Shown one piece after another: positions 1-8,782 of a stretch of 64,000 nt of DNA. The stretch's first letter is position 1. Each line of letters starts with the position of its first letter. Below the pieces are notes generated by a model that was not told where the DNA came from, ran no database searches, and saw only the letters and a program-made list of their open reading frames with translations. The position numbers were made by a program, and so were the translations under genes. This DNA is from CAZKCI01 sp964551475 (lineage in GTDB: Bacteria; Auribacterota; Erginobacteria; Erginobacterales; CAZKCI01). Location of the stretch: the NCBI GenBank assembly GCA_964551475.1, contig CAZKCI010000046.1, positions 62,001 through 126,000 on the forward strand, written 5' to 3'.

Positions 1-1047
1 GCTCACGCTGAGGCGGAAGCGCTCCATGAGCTTGAAGAAAACGAACATCAGCGCCGACAGCAGTATGAGCATGGAGACCGCCAGCGTCCGCCCGGCGAAC
101 TTGAGGACCAGGGCGATGACGCCCAGATTGATCTGAAGAGCGTAGATGAGAAGAACCGCCTGGGTCTGGGAATAGCCCATCGCGAGCAGGCGGTGGTGGA
201 CGTGGCGCTGGTCGGCGGCGAAGGGATGGTGGCCGGTGAGCAGCCTCCGGAAAAAGGCCGTCACCGTGTCGGCCAGGGGGATGAGGAGCGCGACCAGGGG
301 CAGGGCGAGGGCCATCCCGGCGGTTGTCTTGAAGGATCCCTGGATGGAGAGGGCGGCGAGCAGAAAGCCCAGGAAGAGACTGCCGGTGTCGCCGAGAAAG
401 ATCCGGGCGGGGAAAAAATTATAGCGCAGGAAGCCCAGGCAAGCCCCGACCAGGGAGAGGGCCAACAGGGGAACGAACGGCCCCTCGGGGAAAGCGGCGA
501 AGAACAGGATGATCCCGGCGATCGCCGCCACGCCGCCGGCCAGTCCGTCCAGGCCGTCGATCAGGTTGAGGGCGTTGGTGAGAAGCACGATCCAGCCGAC
601 GATCAGGGGGACTCCCCACCAACCCACCGGAAGCTGGCCGCCCAGGGGGTTGGTCACCTTCTCGACGCCATAGCCGAAACCGACCAGGACCAGGGCGGCG
701 AGGATCTGGATCACAAACTTGACCGGGGCCTTGGCGCCCTTGCGGTCGTCGTAGATCCCGAGGGCGACGATGATCGCGCCCCCCAGGATGATCCCGAGAT
801 AATGCCGACCGCGCTCCATCCCCATCTCCGCGGGAGAGAGGAGACAGGCCAGGAGACTGGCGGCAAGAAACCCCGCCACCACCGCCACGCCGCCCAGGCG
901 GGGGACGGCCCGGGTATGGATCTTCCCGTTGCCCGGTCGGTCGATCGCTCCCCAGCGCACGGCCAGCCGGATGATCGGGGGGGTGGCGAACCAGGAGACC
1001 AGAAAAGCCGTCAGAGCGACCAGGAGGTAGAGTGGAATCAGAGGCAT
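1..1047 (-). CDS. WecA/MraY-family undecaprenyl-phosphate sugar-1-phosphate transferase (3' end beyond window)
   Basis: Open frame of 349 codons from the ATG at 1047 to the window edge, with no stop reached. The family transfers a sugar-1-phosphate from a UDP-sugar to undecaprenyl phosphate in the inner membrane and so starts lipid-linked glycan synthesis. Visible family motifs: DRPGNGKIHTRAVPRLGG at residues 36-53, the Asp pair D100-D101, NLIDGLDGLAGG at 161-172, FLGDTGS near 218-224 and the cytosolic HPFAADQRHVHHRLL at 274-288. Hydrophobic segments separate these motifs. The HPF...HVHH loop is typical of WecA/TagO rather than MraY. It lies downstream of a row of glycosyltransferases on the same strand, which suggests it primes the polysaccharide made by this locus. 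The sugar specificity cannot be read from sequence. Confidence 0.93.
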   Translation of the reverse strand, partial: MPLIPLYLLVALTAFLVSWFATPPIIRLAVRWGAIDRPGNGKIHTRAVPRLGGVAVVAGFLAASLLACLLSPAEMGMERGRHYLGIILGGAIIVALGIYDDRKGAKAPVKFVIQILAALVLVGFGYGVEKVTNPLGGQLPVGWWGVPLIVGWIVLLTNALNLIDGLDGLAGGVAAIAGIILFFAAFPEGPFVPLLALSLVGACLGFLRYNFFPARIFLGDTGSLFLGFLLAALSIQGSFKTTAGMALALPLVALLIPLADTVTAFFRRLLTGHHPFAADQRHVHHRLLAMGYSQTQAVLLIYALQINLGVIALVLKFAGRTLAVSMLILLSALMFVFFKLMERFRLSVS

Positions 1048-1141
1048 GGGAATATTCTCGTATCGACAGTCCCCACAACATACACGTTTCCGCGCGAATC
1101 TTCACGGGAATCGGCTCGAAGACGCCGCCTCCGGAGGGAAG

Positions 1142-2725
1142 CTATCGGCGCTCTTCGATCGCGCAAGCCTCCCCCAGATCGGAAAGCGCGCCGGGAAGGG
1201 AGCGGACGCTGAAACTCCGCCGAAAATACTCCAGGATTTTCTCCTTTCCTTCCTTCTCCCTCGGCCAGTAAACCCGGCTCAGGTAGATCCCGGGGGGGCG
1301 AAGATCCGAGAGCAGGGCCGGCCGGGCCAGCAGATCATCCTGAGCAGCGGCCAGCACCGGCATATCGTCCGGGATGTTCCAGACCGCGCGGGGGAGAAAA
1401 ACCCGGTCGAGGTTATCGAGCACCGCCGCCCGGCGGCCGGCGAAGAAACACCGTGGGTCAGAAAGGCTCTGCGCCGTCGTCCGGAAACGGAAAGTCCGCG
1501 CCCCGCCGGAGAGAGCGAAAGCGAGGCAGAAGACGGCCGTGGGCCAGGCGCGGCCGGGCGGCAACGCGCGGAGCAGAAAGACGGGCAGGAAAGCGACGAG
1601 CGGATAGACCAGGCTCAAGTATCTGCTCCCCATCTGCTGAAAGGCACTCAGATGGAGAAGATAGAGGGCGGAGATCGAAAACGACATCCAGGCGAAAAAG
1701 AAAAGGATGAAAGCGGCCCCCGGGCCGGGCCGGGCCGGCCCCACCCGACAGCGGCGGACACAGGCGACGATGGCGAGAGCGAGCAGAGCGGCCAGAACCG
1801 CCTTCTGGAGAAGAGGATTCCCCGCAAAAAAATTCATAAACCCGCCGAGCGTTTTCTCCCAGCGGGGGGAGGGCGAATAATCGCGGGCGAAAACGGCCTG
1901 GGCCCGTTGGAGGAGGAAGGAGAGGTAAAAATGCGGATGGAGGGCGGCAAAAATCCCTCCGCCCGCGAGAACGGCCGTGGCCTGGGAGAAGAATCGCTTC
2001 CGTCGGCCGGGGAGAAAGACCGCCGCCGAGTAAACGAAACACCCGGCGAGAAGCAGGGCGAAATGGTAATGAGTGAGCAGCCCCGCCGCCGCGACCGCGG
2101 CGAAGGCGGCGGCGGACGGCCACCCCGGAGGAGAGGATGCGGAACGCCAGCGCCACTGCAGAGAGAGCGCGAGAACGACCCAGAGGGAGAGGAGACCATA
2201 GGCGCGCGCGACCCAGGAGACCATGATCACGGCGGGGCTTAACGCCCAGGCGAAAACGGCCAGAGCGGCGGACGATTCATCTCCGAGAACGGAACGAGCC
2301 AGCCGGAAGAGAAGGACGAGGGTGGGGAAGAAAAGGAGCAGGTTGAAAAGGGCGGACGAGAGCGGAGAGAGACCGGCGGCCAGCCCCCAAAGGTGGAGGA
2401 GCCAGAAGTAGAGCGGGGGATGGACGTCATAGTCGGCGAGATCGGATCGGATCCGGGAAAAGCAGAGCGGCCGTTCGATCCGAATGAACTTCTTCCATGC
2501 GGATGCCTTCACCCACTCGCCTGCCGGATAGGTCCCGTTCTCGATGACCCTCTGATATTCCCCTTCGTGGCCGCTGGCGGCGAGAAAGGTGACGCCGTCG
2601 TCGTAGCCGACCGAGCGCAGGGAGAGGCCGCCGAAGAGGCGCAGAAGCGCGCCGAGGACGAAGGCGGCGGCGAGGATCACCCGGGAAAGGCGGGGGAAAG
2701 AGCGCGGCTCAGCCTGGCTTTTCAT
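1142..2725 (-). CDS. GT-C membrane glycosyltransferase (family 39-like)
   Basis: About 527 residues starting MKSQAEPRSF. The open frame continues upstream, but that part only shadows the next gene, so the ATG at 2725 is chosen. The protein has about ten hydrophobic segments. An early periplasmic loop carries an acidic motif (GYDDGVTF, near residue 35), followed by VHPPLYFWLLHLW, the arrangement seen in ArnT/PMT-like enzymes. Such enzymes use polyprenyl-phosphate sugars to glycosylate acceptors on the outer face of the membrane. It sits between the WecA-like gene and a GT4 gene on the same strand. The acceptor and sugar are unknown. Confidence 0.85.
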   Translation of the reverse strand: MKSQAEPRSFPRLSRVILAAAFVLGALLRLFGGLSLRSVGYDDGVTFLAASGHEGEYQRVIENGTYPAGEWVKASAWKKFIRIERPLCFSRIRSDLADYDVHPPLYFWLLHLWGLAAGLSPLSSALFNLLLFFPTLVLLFRLARSVLGDESSAALAVFAWALSPAVIMVSWVARAYGLLSLWVVLALSLQWRWRSASSPPGWPSAAAFAAVAAAGLLTHYHFALLLAGCFVYSAAVFLPGRRKRFFSQATAVLAGGGIFAALHPHFYLSFLLQRAQAVFARDYSPSPRWEKTLGGFMNFFAGNPLLQKAVLAALLALAIVACVRRCRVGPARPGPGAAFILFFFAWMSFSISALYLLHLSAFQQMGSRYLSLVYPLVAFLPVFLLRALPPGRAWPTAVFCLAFALSGGARTFRFRTTAQSLSDPRCFFAGRRAAVLDNLDRVFLPRAVWNIPDDMPVLAAAQDDLLARPALLSDLRPPGIYLSRVYWPREKEGKEKILEYFRRSFSVRSLPGALSDLGEACAIEERR

Positions 2726-2762
2726 AGGTCCTATAGGTCCTATAGGTCTTATAGGACCTATA
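2723..2762. repeat. Junction word repeat, TAGGTCCTA type
   Basis: Four degenerate copies of a 9-10 bp unit (CATAGGTCCTATAGGTCC and onward), the last one inverted, fill the gap between two minus-strand glycosyltransferase genes. Related words (GACCTATCG, AGGACCTATT) occur in the next gap, 3856-3902. The unit is itself near-palindromic, so the tract can fold. Confidence 0.8.
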
Positions 2763-3855
2763 GTTTTTGGTAAAGCTCCAGCGTCGCCCTCACCATCGCC
2801 TCCCGGCTGAAGACCGTCTCCAGGCGCCGCCGTCCCGCCTCCCCCATCGCCCGCCCGAGAGCCGGCGAGTCGAGAAGGCGGTTGAGCGCCGCTCCCAAGG
2901 CGCGGGCGTCGCGGGGCGGGACGGACAATCCCGTCTGCCCGTCGATATTGATGAAGGAAACGCCGGTCTCGAGGCGGGTGTTGACCACGGGCCGGGCGCA
3001 GGCGAAGGCCTCGAGCTGGCAGATCCCGAAGGCTTCGTTCCGGGTGATGGAAGGGAGGCAGAGGGCCGCGCAGGCATGGAGATAGGAGGGGATTTCGGTT
3101 TCGGGGATTTCTCCCAGAAAGAAGACCTTCTCCGCGAGCTGGCGACGGACGACCTGGCGCAGGAGCGGATCGAGCCTCTCCCCCCGTCCGATGATCAGGA
3201 GCTTGCCCTCGACCTCCGTCATCGCCTCCAGCAGGCACTCCAGCCCCTTGTAGCGGGCCAGACGGCCGATGAAGAGGACGATCCTCTCTCCGTACTTTCT
3301 CCGGATCGCGCCGGCCTGCGCCGCCATTCCGGGCGTGAGCCGATACGGGGCGGGATCGATCCCGATCGGTATGATCGCGCACTTGTCCCGGTATCGTTTC
3401 AGGAACCAGGAGCTTTCCAGGTAACGCTCCGAAGAGACAATCACCTTCCGGGCGCGGCGGAAGAAGAGGCGCAGAAACGGATAGTAGGCGTAAATCAGCC
3501 GCTTGCGGATGATGTCGGACTGGTAGACGATCACCAGCTTTCCCCGCGGGCGGGCGAGGAGATACGAGAGGCCGGCCAGAGGATCGGGATGCTGGATCTG
3601 GACGATATCCCCGGCCATCTCCCTCATCAGGGCGGGAAAACCGGGACAGAGGGAGGTGGAGGAGATCTTCCCCCATGAGCCCGCGCGCGCTACCTTCACC
3701 CCCTCCACCGTTTCCCGGACGGTGCGGCGGGAGGTGTGGGAGACCAGCACCTCCAGATCGACCTCGCCCTTGAGCCCCAGGCAGAGCTCGCGGAGATAGG
3801 TCTCCATCCCGCCCCGGTAGGGGTGGTAGAACTTTCCGACTTGGAGGACTCTCAT
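2758..3855 (-). CDS. GT4-family glycosyltransferase
   Basis: 365 residues with ATG at 3855. Two Rossmann-like halves typical of GT-B enzymes: an N-terminal acceptor domain with the opening VGKFYHPYRGGMETYLREL and a C-terminal nucleotide-sugar domain with IGRLARYKGLECLLEAM and the E-x7-E signature in EAFGICQLEAFACARPVV. GT4 enzymes transfer a hexose from an NDP- or GDP-sugar with retention of configuration on the cytoplasmic side. The gap to the neighbouring GT-C gene is only 32 bp and is filled with word repeats. Part of the polysaccharide locus; the sugar is not predictable. Confidence 0.93.
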   Translation of the reverse strand: MRVLQVGKFYHPYRGGMETYLRELCLGLKGEVDLEVLVSHTSRRTVRETVEGVKVARAGSWGKISSTSLCPGFPALMREMAGDIVQIQHPDPLAGLSYLLARPRGKLVIVYQSDIIRKRLIYAYYPFLRLFFRRARKVIVSSERYLESSWFLKRYRDKCAIIPIGIDPAPYRLTPGMAAQAGAIRRKYGERIVLFIGRLARYKGLECLLEAMTEVEGKLLIIGRGERLDPLLRQVVRRQLAEKVFFLGEIPETEIPSYLHACAALCLPSITRNEAFGICQLEAFACARPVVNTRLETGVSFINIDGQTGLSVPPRDARALGAALNRLLDSPALGRAMGEAGRRRLETVFSREAMVRATLELYQKL

Positions 3856-3900
3856 TGTTTTTAATACGACCTATCGTTCTTACCGGTTCTCTAGGACCTA

Positions 3901-5343
3901 TTATTCCCTGCCCATCGCCCGGAGACGGGCGCGCACCCACTCCCCGATCTTCTCCGCCATGATCTCGTGCCCCCGGGAGTTCGGATGCTCCAGGTCGGCC
4001 CCCCGCAGGGAAAAGAGGGGATATTTATCGAACTCTCCCCTCAAGTCAAGCACCTCAAGCCCGTGCTCCCCCGCCATCCGGGCGATGAAACGGTGGAGCT
4101 CCGCCCAGGGATATTCCGCTCCCCGGCGCTCGGTCAGCACCGGCGTCAGGACGATCAGGCAGGGGATAGCCCGTTCCCGGCAGACGCCGGCCAGCTCTTC
4201 CAGCGCCCGGTTCCAGAGGAGAAAGTCGCCGGGACGGCAATAGGCGGCATAGTAAGGCTCGCCCCCGGGCTCGTCCCGAAGCTCGCCTTTCCCGACGCGG
4301 TCGCGCAGCCCATCCCAGAGGACCTCCAGCCCCGGAGGGAGACCGGCCTCCGGATCCCCCCAGGGGGCGATCGGCCGGATGGGATCGGGATGCCGCCGGC
4401 GCCAGATCTCCCGGGAAGCGAGAATTGACCGGCGCACAATTTGGGAAGAGAGGAGCGCCTTTTTCAACCGCCGCTCGAGCGGGGAAGACGAGAGCGCCCG
4501 GTTGACCGCCTCGCCGACCGCGACCTTGGCCGGGGAGAGGAAGAAAGCGGCGAAGCCGCTGTTGGCGATGTCGTCGAGCCAGTGGCCGTAGACGATGAGA
4601 TCGGGATCATAACTCAGCCCCTTCTCCTTCAGCCTCTCCACCACCTGCACCGCCCGGTAGCCGGGGACGCCCAGGTTGATGACTTCGAACCGGCGGCGGC
4701 CGTCCCGGTTGAGCATAGCCTCGAGGCGGCGGGCATAGGTCTCCTCCTCCTCCACCCTCCAGCCGTACGCGAGCGAATCGCCCAGCACCAGGATACGGAT
4801 GGTTCCGGCGGGCTTGACGGCGGGATAGCGCGGGCCGCGCAGTCCGTCGGCATTGAACTCCCCCGCGTTCGGGCGCGGCTCCAGGACCAGCTTGGGATTG
4901 GCCGAGGGCTGGAAGTTCTCGTAGGTGATCTCGAAGATGTCCACCGGGGCGAGCCAGCCCAGAAGGATTTCGGCGAGGGCGAGGATCAGGGCCAGGGATA
5001 GACCGGCCAGGGCGAAACCCTGGAGAACGCGGGAGCGGAGAAGGGGGAGCAGGGTAAAGAGAAAGAGCAGGGCCAGAACCATGACGATCCGGCAGAGGAC
5101 CGCCTCCGCCCGCCCGGCGAGTTCTTCACCATAGGCTAGATATTTCTCCAGGGGGCGCCGCGCCTGGTCGATCATCATCCGGTTGAAGACCGGGAGCGAG
5201 CGGCCTTCGTAGGCCGCGGCGAGCAGGGGACGGCCGAGCCACGAGTAGAGCGACGGCAGAAGCGCCGCGGCCAGGATCGCGGCGAGGAGGGGGATGATGA
5301 CCGCCCGCCGCTTGACTAAAAATGTCTTTCCGCAAATTTTCAC
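3901..5343 (-). CDS. SGNH/GDSL hydrolase-fold protein with N-terminal membrane segments
   Basis: 480 residues from a GTG at 5343; no better start is visible. Hydrophobic segments near residues 13-35, 83-103 and 108-130 are followed by an SGNH domain. The nucleophile motif is ILVLGDSLAYGW with Ser190, and a C-terminal DLEHPNSRGH carries the Asp and His of the triad. Proteins of this kind add or remove acyl groups on exported glycans (compare AlgX/AlgJ-like and PatB-like enzymes). Its position between glycosyltransferases suggests it modifies the polysaccharide made here. Substrate and direction of reaction are inferred only from context. Confidence 0.82.
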   Translation of the reverse strand: MKICGKTFLVKRRAVIIPLLAAILAAALLPSLYSWLGRPLLAAAYEGRSLPVFNRMMIDQARRPLEKYLAYGEELAGRAEAVLCRIVMVLALLFLFTLLPLLRSRVLQGFALAGLSLALILALAEILLGWLAPVDIFEITYENFQPSANPKLVLEPRPNAGEFNADGLRGPRYPAVKPAGTIRILVLGDSLAYGWRVEEEETYARRLEAMLNRDGRRRFEVINLGVPGYRAVQVVERLKEKGLSYDPDLIVYGHWLDDIANSGFAAFFLSPAKVAVGEAVNRALSSSPLERRLKKALLSSQIVRRSILASREIWRRRHPDPIRPIAPWGDPEAGLPPGLEVLWDGLRDRVGKGELRDEPGGEPYYAAYCRPGDFLLWNRALEELAGVCRERAIPCLIVLTPVLTERRGAEYPWAELHRFIARMAGEHGLEVLDLRGEFDKYPLFSLRGADLEHPNSRGHEIMAEKIGEWVRARLRAMGRE

Positions 5344-5463
5344 GAATTAGCACGAATGGAATCGCAAAGCGCATAGCGCAAGGCGCAGAGCGCCCAGCGC
5401 GCCGCGCGGGGCGCTCTGCCCTCTGCTCTCTGCTCTATGCGTTTTCATGCGCGAGATTCGCGG
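5344..5463. repeat. Inverted word-repeat tract (GCGCATAGCGCAAGG / CTCTGCTCTATGCG)
   Basis: The 120-bp gap holds words such as GCGCATAGCGCAAGGCGC on the left and CTCTGCTCTCTGCTCTATG on the right. These are roughly inverse complements, so the tract can form a long imperfect hairpin. Next to the upstream gene's start are TTCGTG words (CACGAATTAGCACGAATGG on the + strand). Confidence 0.7.
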
Positions 5464-6639
5464 TTAATGTTTGCCGGGCCTTTCCGCGGCTTCCAGCGAC
5501 CGGTAGACCCCGATCACTCCTTCGACCATCTTCTCCACCGAGAAGAGGGCGGCCCGCTCCCTTCCCGCCGCGCCCAGCCGGTGCCGCAATCCTTCGTCCC
5601 GAGCCAAACGGAGGATTGCCGCGGCCAGAGCGGCCGGGTCGCGGGGCGGGACCAGGAGACCGGTGTCGCCGTCCCTCACCACCTCCGGCACGCCCCCGAC
5701 CGTCGTTGAAACCACGGGCAGTCCCGCCGCCATCGCTTCCAGGTTCCCCCGTCCGAATCCCTCCGAACGGGAGGGGAGAACGAAGACGTCCAGGGCGGCG
5801 AGGAGACCCGGGAGATCGTCCCTCGGCCCGATGCAGGTGACCCGGCCGGCCAGTCCGAGTTCGGAGATCAGCGACAGGATCGTCTCCCGATAGCCCCTCC
5901 AGGCGGGGTAGATCGCCCCGCCGGCGAGAATGAAGCGCGTCGCCGGCGCAGCGACTAGAACCCGTCCGGCCGCGCGGACGAACTCCTCCTGCCCCTTCAG
6001 GGGAGCGAAATGGCCGACCGTCCCGACCAGGATCTCCTTTTCGCCGACCCCGAACTCCCGCCGCAGCTTGCTCCGTCCGGCGGCGGAGGAAAAAGCGCCC
6101 GCGGCGATCCCGTTATAAACGACCGAGATCTTTTCCAGGTCGCCGAGCGCGGCTTTGACCGCCCGGGAGTTGGCGATAATCCGGTCGGGAAAAATCCCGG
6201 CCAGAAAACGGAAAAGGCGCCGGGCGCCCCCTGCGGGCAGGTCCCGGAAATGCCAGACGAGGGAGGACCCGCTCAGGGCTTTGAGCGCGCAGCCGATCAG
6301 GTGCGCTTTGAGGCCGTTGGTGTGCACGATCCGCGCCCCGCGGGCGCGGACGATCGCCCGCAGACGGAAAAGCGCGCGCGGCAGCACCAGGGGGATAACG
6401 AGCAGGGCGCCGAGGGTGGGGAGAAGGGATTTCCTCGTCGCCCACAGGAGCGACCGGGGGAGATGAACCCCGCACGCTTCTATCCCCCGCCGACGCGTTT
6501 CTTCCTCCAGCGGACCGGGTCCCAGGGGAACGATCAACGGACGATAGCCCGCTCCCGGTAGTCTTTCGGCGAGATCGAGCAAGCTTTTCTCCGCGCCGCC
6601 GATGTAGCCGGCGGGGTTGAGGAAAAGGACGGTTTTCAT
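5464..6639 (-). CDS. GT4-family glycosyltransferase
   Basis: 391 residues beginning MKTVLFLNPAGYIGGAEKSL, where the glycine-rich donor/acceptor loop GGAEKS is typical of GT4. The C-terminal half has VGHFAPLKGQEEFVRAA and the E-x7-E signature SEGFGRGNLEAMAAGLP. Its start ATG overlaps the stop of the methyltransferase gene before it (ATGA at 6636-6639), so the two are probably translationally coupled. Soluble, cytoplasmic or membrane-associated. Role: addition of one sugar in lipid-linked glycan assembly. Confidence 0.93.
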   Translation of the reverse strand: MKTVLFLNPAGYIGGAEKSLLDLAERLPGAGYRPLIVPLGPGPLEEETRRRGIEACGVHLPRSLLWATRKSLLPTLGALLVIPLVLPRALFRLRAIVRARGARIVHTNGLKAHLIGCALKALSGSSLVWHFRDLPAGGARRLFRFLAGIFPDRIIANSRAVKAALGDLEKISVVYNGIAAGAFSSAAGRSKLRREFGVGEKEILVGTVGHFAPLKGQEEFVRAAGRVLVAAPATRFILAGGAIYPAWRGYRETILSLISELGLAGRVTCIGPRDDLPGLLAALDVFVLPSRSEGFGRGNLEAMAAGLPVVSTTVGGVPEVVRDGDTGLLVPPRDPAALAAAILRLARDEGLRHRLGAAGRERAALFSVEKMVEGVIGVYRSLEAAERPGKH

Positions 6640-7439
6640 GCCCGGACCAGGAGGGCGAGGGATGTCCCGCGGACGCGGCGCAGGCCGCCGTAAGAACCGC
6701 CCGAGCGGTAGAGTTCGTTAAGTCCTTCCGTCACACCGGCGAACCCCCCGTAGTCGTGCCAGACGACCGCTCCCTTCCCGCCCCGGAGGAGCTTCAGCGC
6801 GATGCGCGAATCGCTCAGAACATACTCGCGGGAATGAGCCCCGTCCACGAAGACCAGATCCATCCGGCCGTAATAGTCCGAGAAGTCAAAAGCAGCGGAA
6901 TCGCCGTAGAGCTGAGTGATCCGGGATGCGCAGTCGGTCCCCCGGAACCGCGACCCCGAGGCCGCTTTGCGGACAAAGGGGAAATCATCGGAAGCGAGAG
7001 GGAGCCGGGCCGCCGGAAGATCTTCCGCAGGCAGGTCCAGGGTGTACACCCTGGCCTCGGGCGGAGAGTTCGCGGCCAGCGCCAGTGTGGTCCTCCCGTC
7101 GAATGTTCCGATCTCGAACACGGCGGCGGGACGATAGAACCGCGCCAGGCGGGCGATGACCAGGAGCTCCCCGAGCGAGACATTTCCATCCACCGTTTCC
7201 GGTTCGCGGAGTTGGACGGGAACATCGTCGGGAACGCAGGCGGAAATCCCGATTTCGGGAAGGAGCGGCGAGGGCCTGGCGGCGGCGCGGCCGAAATGGG
7301 CGTTGATGGCCGCCAGGAATCCTCTATGCCGAGCGGAGAACAACCCGACCGTGAACAGATAGGCGCAGGAGAAGATGGCGGAAAAATACCTCCCGAAGAA
7401 GACGGCGATTTTCTTTCCCCCGGCGAGTGTCGCGTTCAT
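6636..7439 (-). CDS. Class I SAM-dependent methyltransferase (Methyltransf_24-like)
   Basis: 267 residues with ATG at 7439. Residues 8-35 form a hydrophobic segment, possibly a membrane anchor. The SAM-binding core begins AVFEIGTFDGRTTLALA, with the acidic loop VYTLDLPAED and the motif MDLVFVDGAHSREYVLSD typical of the Methyltransf_24 group. It is coupled at both ends by 4-bp ATGA overlaps to GT4 genes (6636-6639 and 7436-7439), so the three products are made together. Likely methylates a sugar or a carboxyl in the glycan; acceptor not identifiable. Confidence 0.82.
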   Translation of the reverse strand: MNATLAGGKKIAVFFGRYFSAIFSCAYLFTVGLFSARHRGFLAAINAHFGRAAARPSPLLPEIGISACVPDDVPVQLREPETVDGNVSLGELLVIARLARFYRPAAVFEIGTFDGRTTLALAANSPPEARVYTLDLPAEDLPAARLPLASDDFPFVRKAASGSRFRGTDCASRITQLYGDSAAFDFSDYYGRMDLVFVDGAHSREYVLSDSRIALKLLRGGKGAVVWHDYGGFAGVTEGLNELYRSGGSYGGLRRVRGTSLALLVRA

Positions 7440-8602
7440 CTCCTTCCTCCGGAGGCGGGCTTCGCCTCCCGGTCCGCGGCCAGCGACCGGTAAAGCCTTT
7501 CATGGTCGTCGGCCATTCTCTCCCGGTTGAACTCCCTCTCTACCCGCTGCCGACCCGCCTCTCCCGTTCTCTCCCGCACGCCCCGGTCGCGGAAAAGAAG
7601 GATGGCCCGGTCGGCCAGTGCGCGGTCGTCCCCCAGGGGGACGAGGAAACCGGTCTCTCCCTCCGCCACCGCCTCCGCCGTTCCCGGAACGGCGGTGGCG
7701 ACCACGGGTCGGCCCGCCGCCTGCGCTTCCAGAACCGCGAGCGGCAGCCCTTCCCAGCGGGAGGAGAGGACGAAAATATCGAGAGCGGAAACCACCGCCC
7801 CGATATCGGGACGGTGGCCGAGAAAAACGACTGCCTCCCCCAAACCGAGATTCCCGGACAATTCCATCAGGCTCTCCCGCAAAGGCCCCGCCCCCGCGAT
7901 CAGGAAGCGAGCCGCGGGGAAAACGGCGGCGATTCTTTTCGCCGCGCGGAGAAAAGTTGGGTAATCTTTCTGGGGGGAGAGCCGTCCGACCATCCCGGCC
8001 ACCGGATCCGAGAGGCCGATTCCCAAGCTCTCCCGAAGCCGGGCCCCGGCGGTTTGATCGGGGGGGATGATCTCAATCCCGTTGCGGATCACCACGATGC
8101 GGGATTCCCGCATCCCCTGCTCGATCAAGTCCCTCTTCACCGCTTCCGATACGGCCACCACCGCCTGATTAAAGCGGCTCGTCGCATTGTCGAGCGCCCG
8201 GTAATAGCGGGCCTTCGCCCGCTCTTTCCCTCCCACCCCTCTTCCGCCTCGGGCGAGTTCCATCGTCAGGTGCTCCGTGGAAACAGAGACGGGGACGCGG
8301 GCCAGAAAACCCGCGGGGCGGCAGAGGATGGAGGTGAGCATGCTGTGGGAGTGGAGGACATCCGGATTTCTCCTCCGCAGGAAACGGGCCAGGCGGACGA
8401 CCGCGGTGAGATCATAGGTCTTCCGGAAGGGGATGACCTCAACGGGCACGCCGATCGCTCCGAGCGCTTCCGGAAGCGAACCGGGGGCGGGAACGACGGC
8501 GATGACTTCGTGCCCGCGCCTCTTCAGGCAGGTCGCGAGATCGAGGAGAACCCTCTCCCCGCCGCTGATGTCCGATTTGTAGGCGACCTGGACGATTTTC
8601 AT
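7436..8602 (-). CDS. GT4-family glycosyltransferase
   Basis: 388 residues with ATG at 8602. The N-terminal YKSDISGGERVLLDLA resembles the glycine-rich loop of GT4 proteins. MVGRLSPQKDYPTFLRAA and the E-x7-E motif WEGLPLAVLEAQAAGRP mark the sugar-nucleotide domain. First gene of the coupled GT4-methyltransferase-GT4 trio (7436-7439 overlap). The upstream gap carries the GTTACG word repeats. Donor and acceptor unknown. Confidence 0.93.
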   Translation of the reverse strand: MKIVQVAYKSDISGGERVLLDLATCLKRRGHEVIAVVPAPGSLPEALGAIGVPVEVIPFRKTYDLTAVVRLARFLRRRNPDVLHSHSMLTSILCRPAGFLARVPVSVSTEHLTMELARGGRGVGGKERAKARYYRALDNATSRFNQAVVAVSEAVKRDLIEQGMRESRIVVIRNGIEIIPPDQTAGARLRESLGIGLSDPVAGMVGRLSPQKDYPTFLRAAKRIAAVFPAARFLIAGAGPLRESLMELSGNLGLGEAVVFLGHRPDIGAVVSALDIFVLSSRWEGLPLAVLEAQAAGRPVVATAVPGTAEAVAEGETGFLVPLGDDRALADRAILLFRDRGVRERTGEAGRQRVEREFNRERMADDHERLYRSLAADREAKPASGGRR

Positions 8603-8603
8603 A

Positions 8604-8782
8604 AAAAACAGGTTACGAGAGGTTACGAAAAGTTACAAGAGGTTGCGTTTCCGGGCGTAGATAGTCGCCCCCCGGAAACGTGATCTTTTTCACAATCTTC
8701 CGCATCTTTTCTCAACCTTTGGCAACTGTTAGTAACCGTTCGTAACCGTTAGTAATCGTTCGTAACCGTTAGTAACCTTCTT
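8604..8782. repeat. GTTACGA / AGTAACCGTT word-repeat tract
   Basis: Degenerate repeats of GGTTACGAGAGGTTACGAAA (8609 on) and of AGTAACCGTTCGTAACCG (8728 on), the second set being inverse words of the first. The right-hand set enters the 3' end of the GT9 gene and encodes its last residues (KKVTNGYERLLTVTNGY). Between the two sets lies about 60 bp of unique sequence. Confidence 0.8.

Noticed and set aside
2726..3940. Upstream extension of the GT-C gene at 1142
   Set aside because: It only shadows the GT4 gene at 2758 and has no membrane segments. The ATG at 2725 begins a normal GT-C N-terminus.
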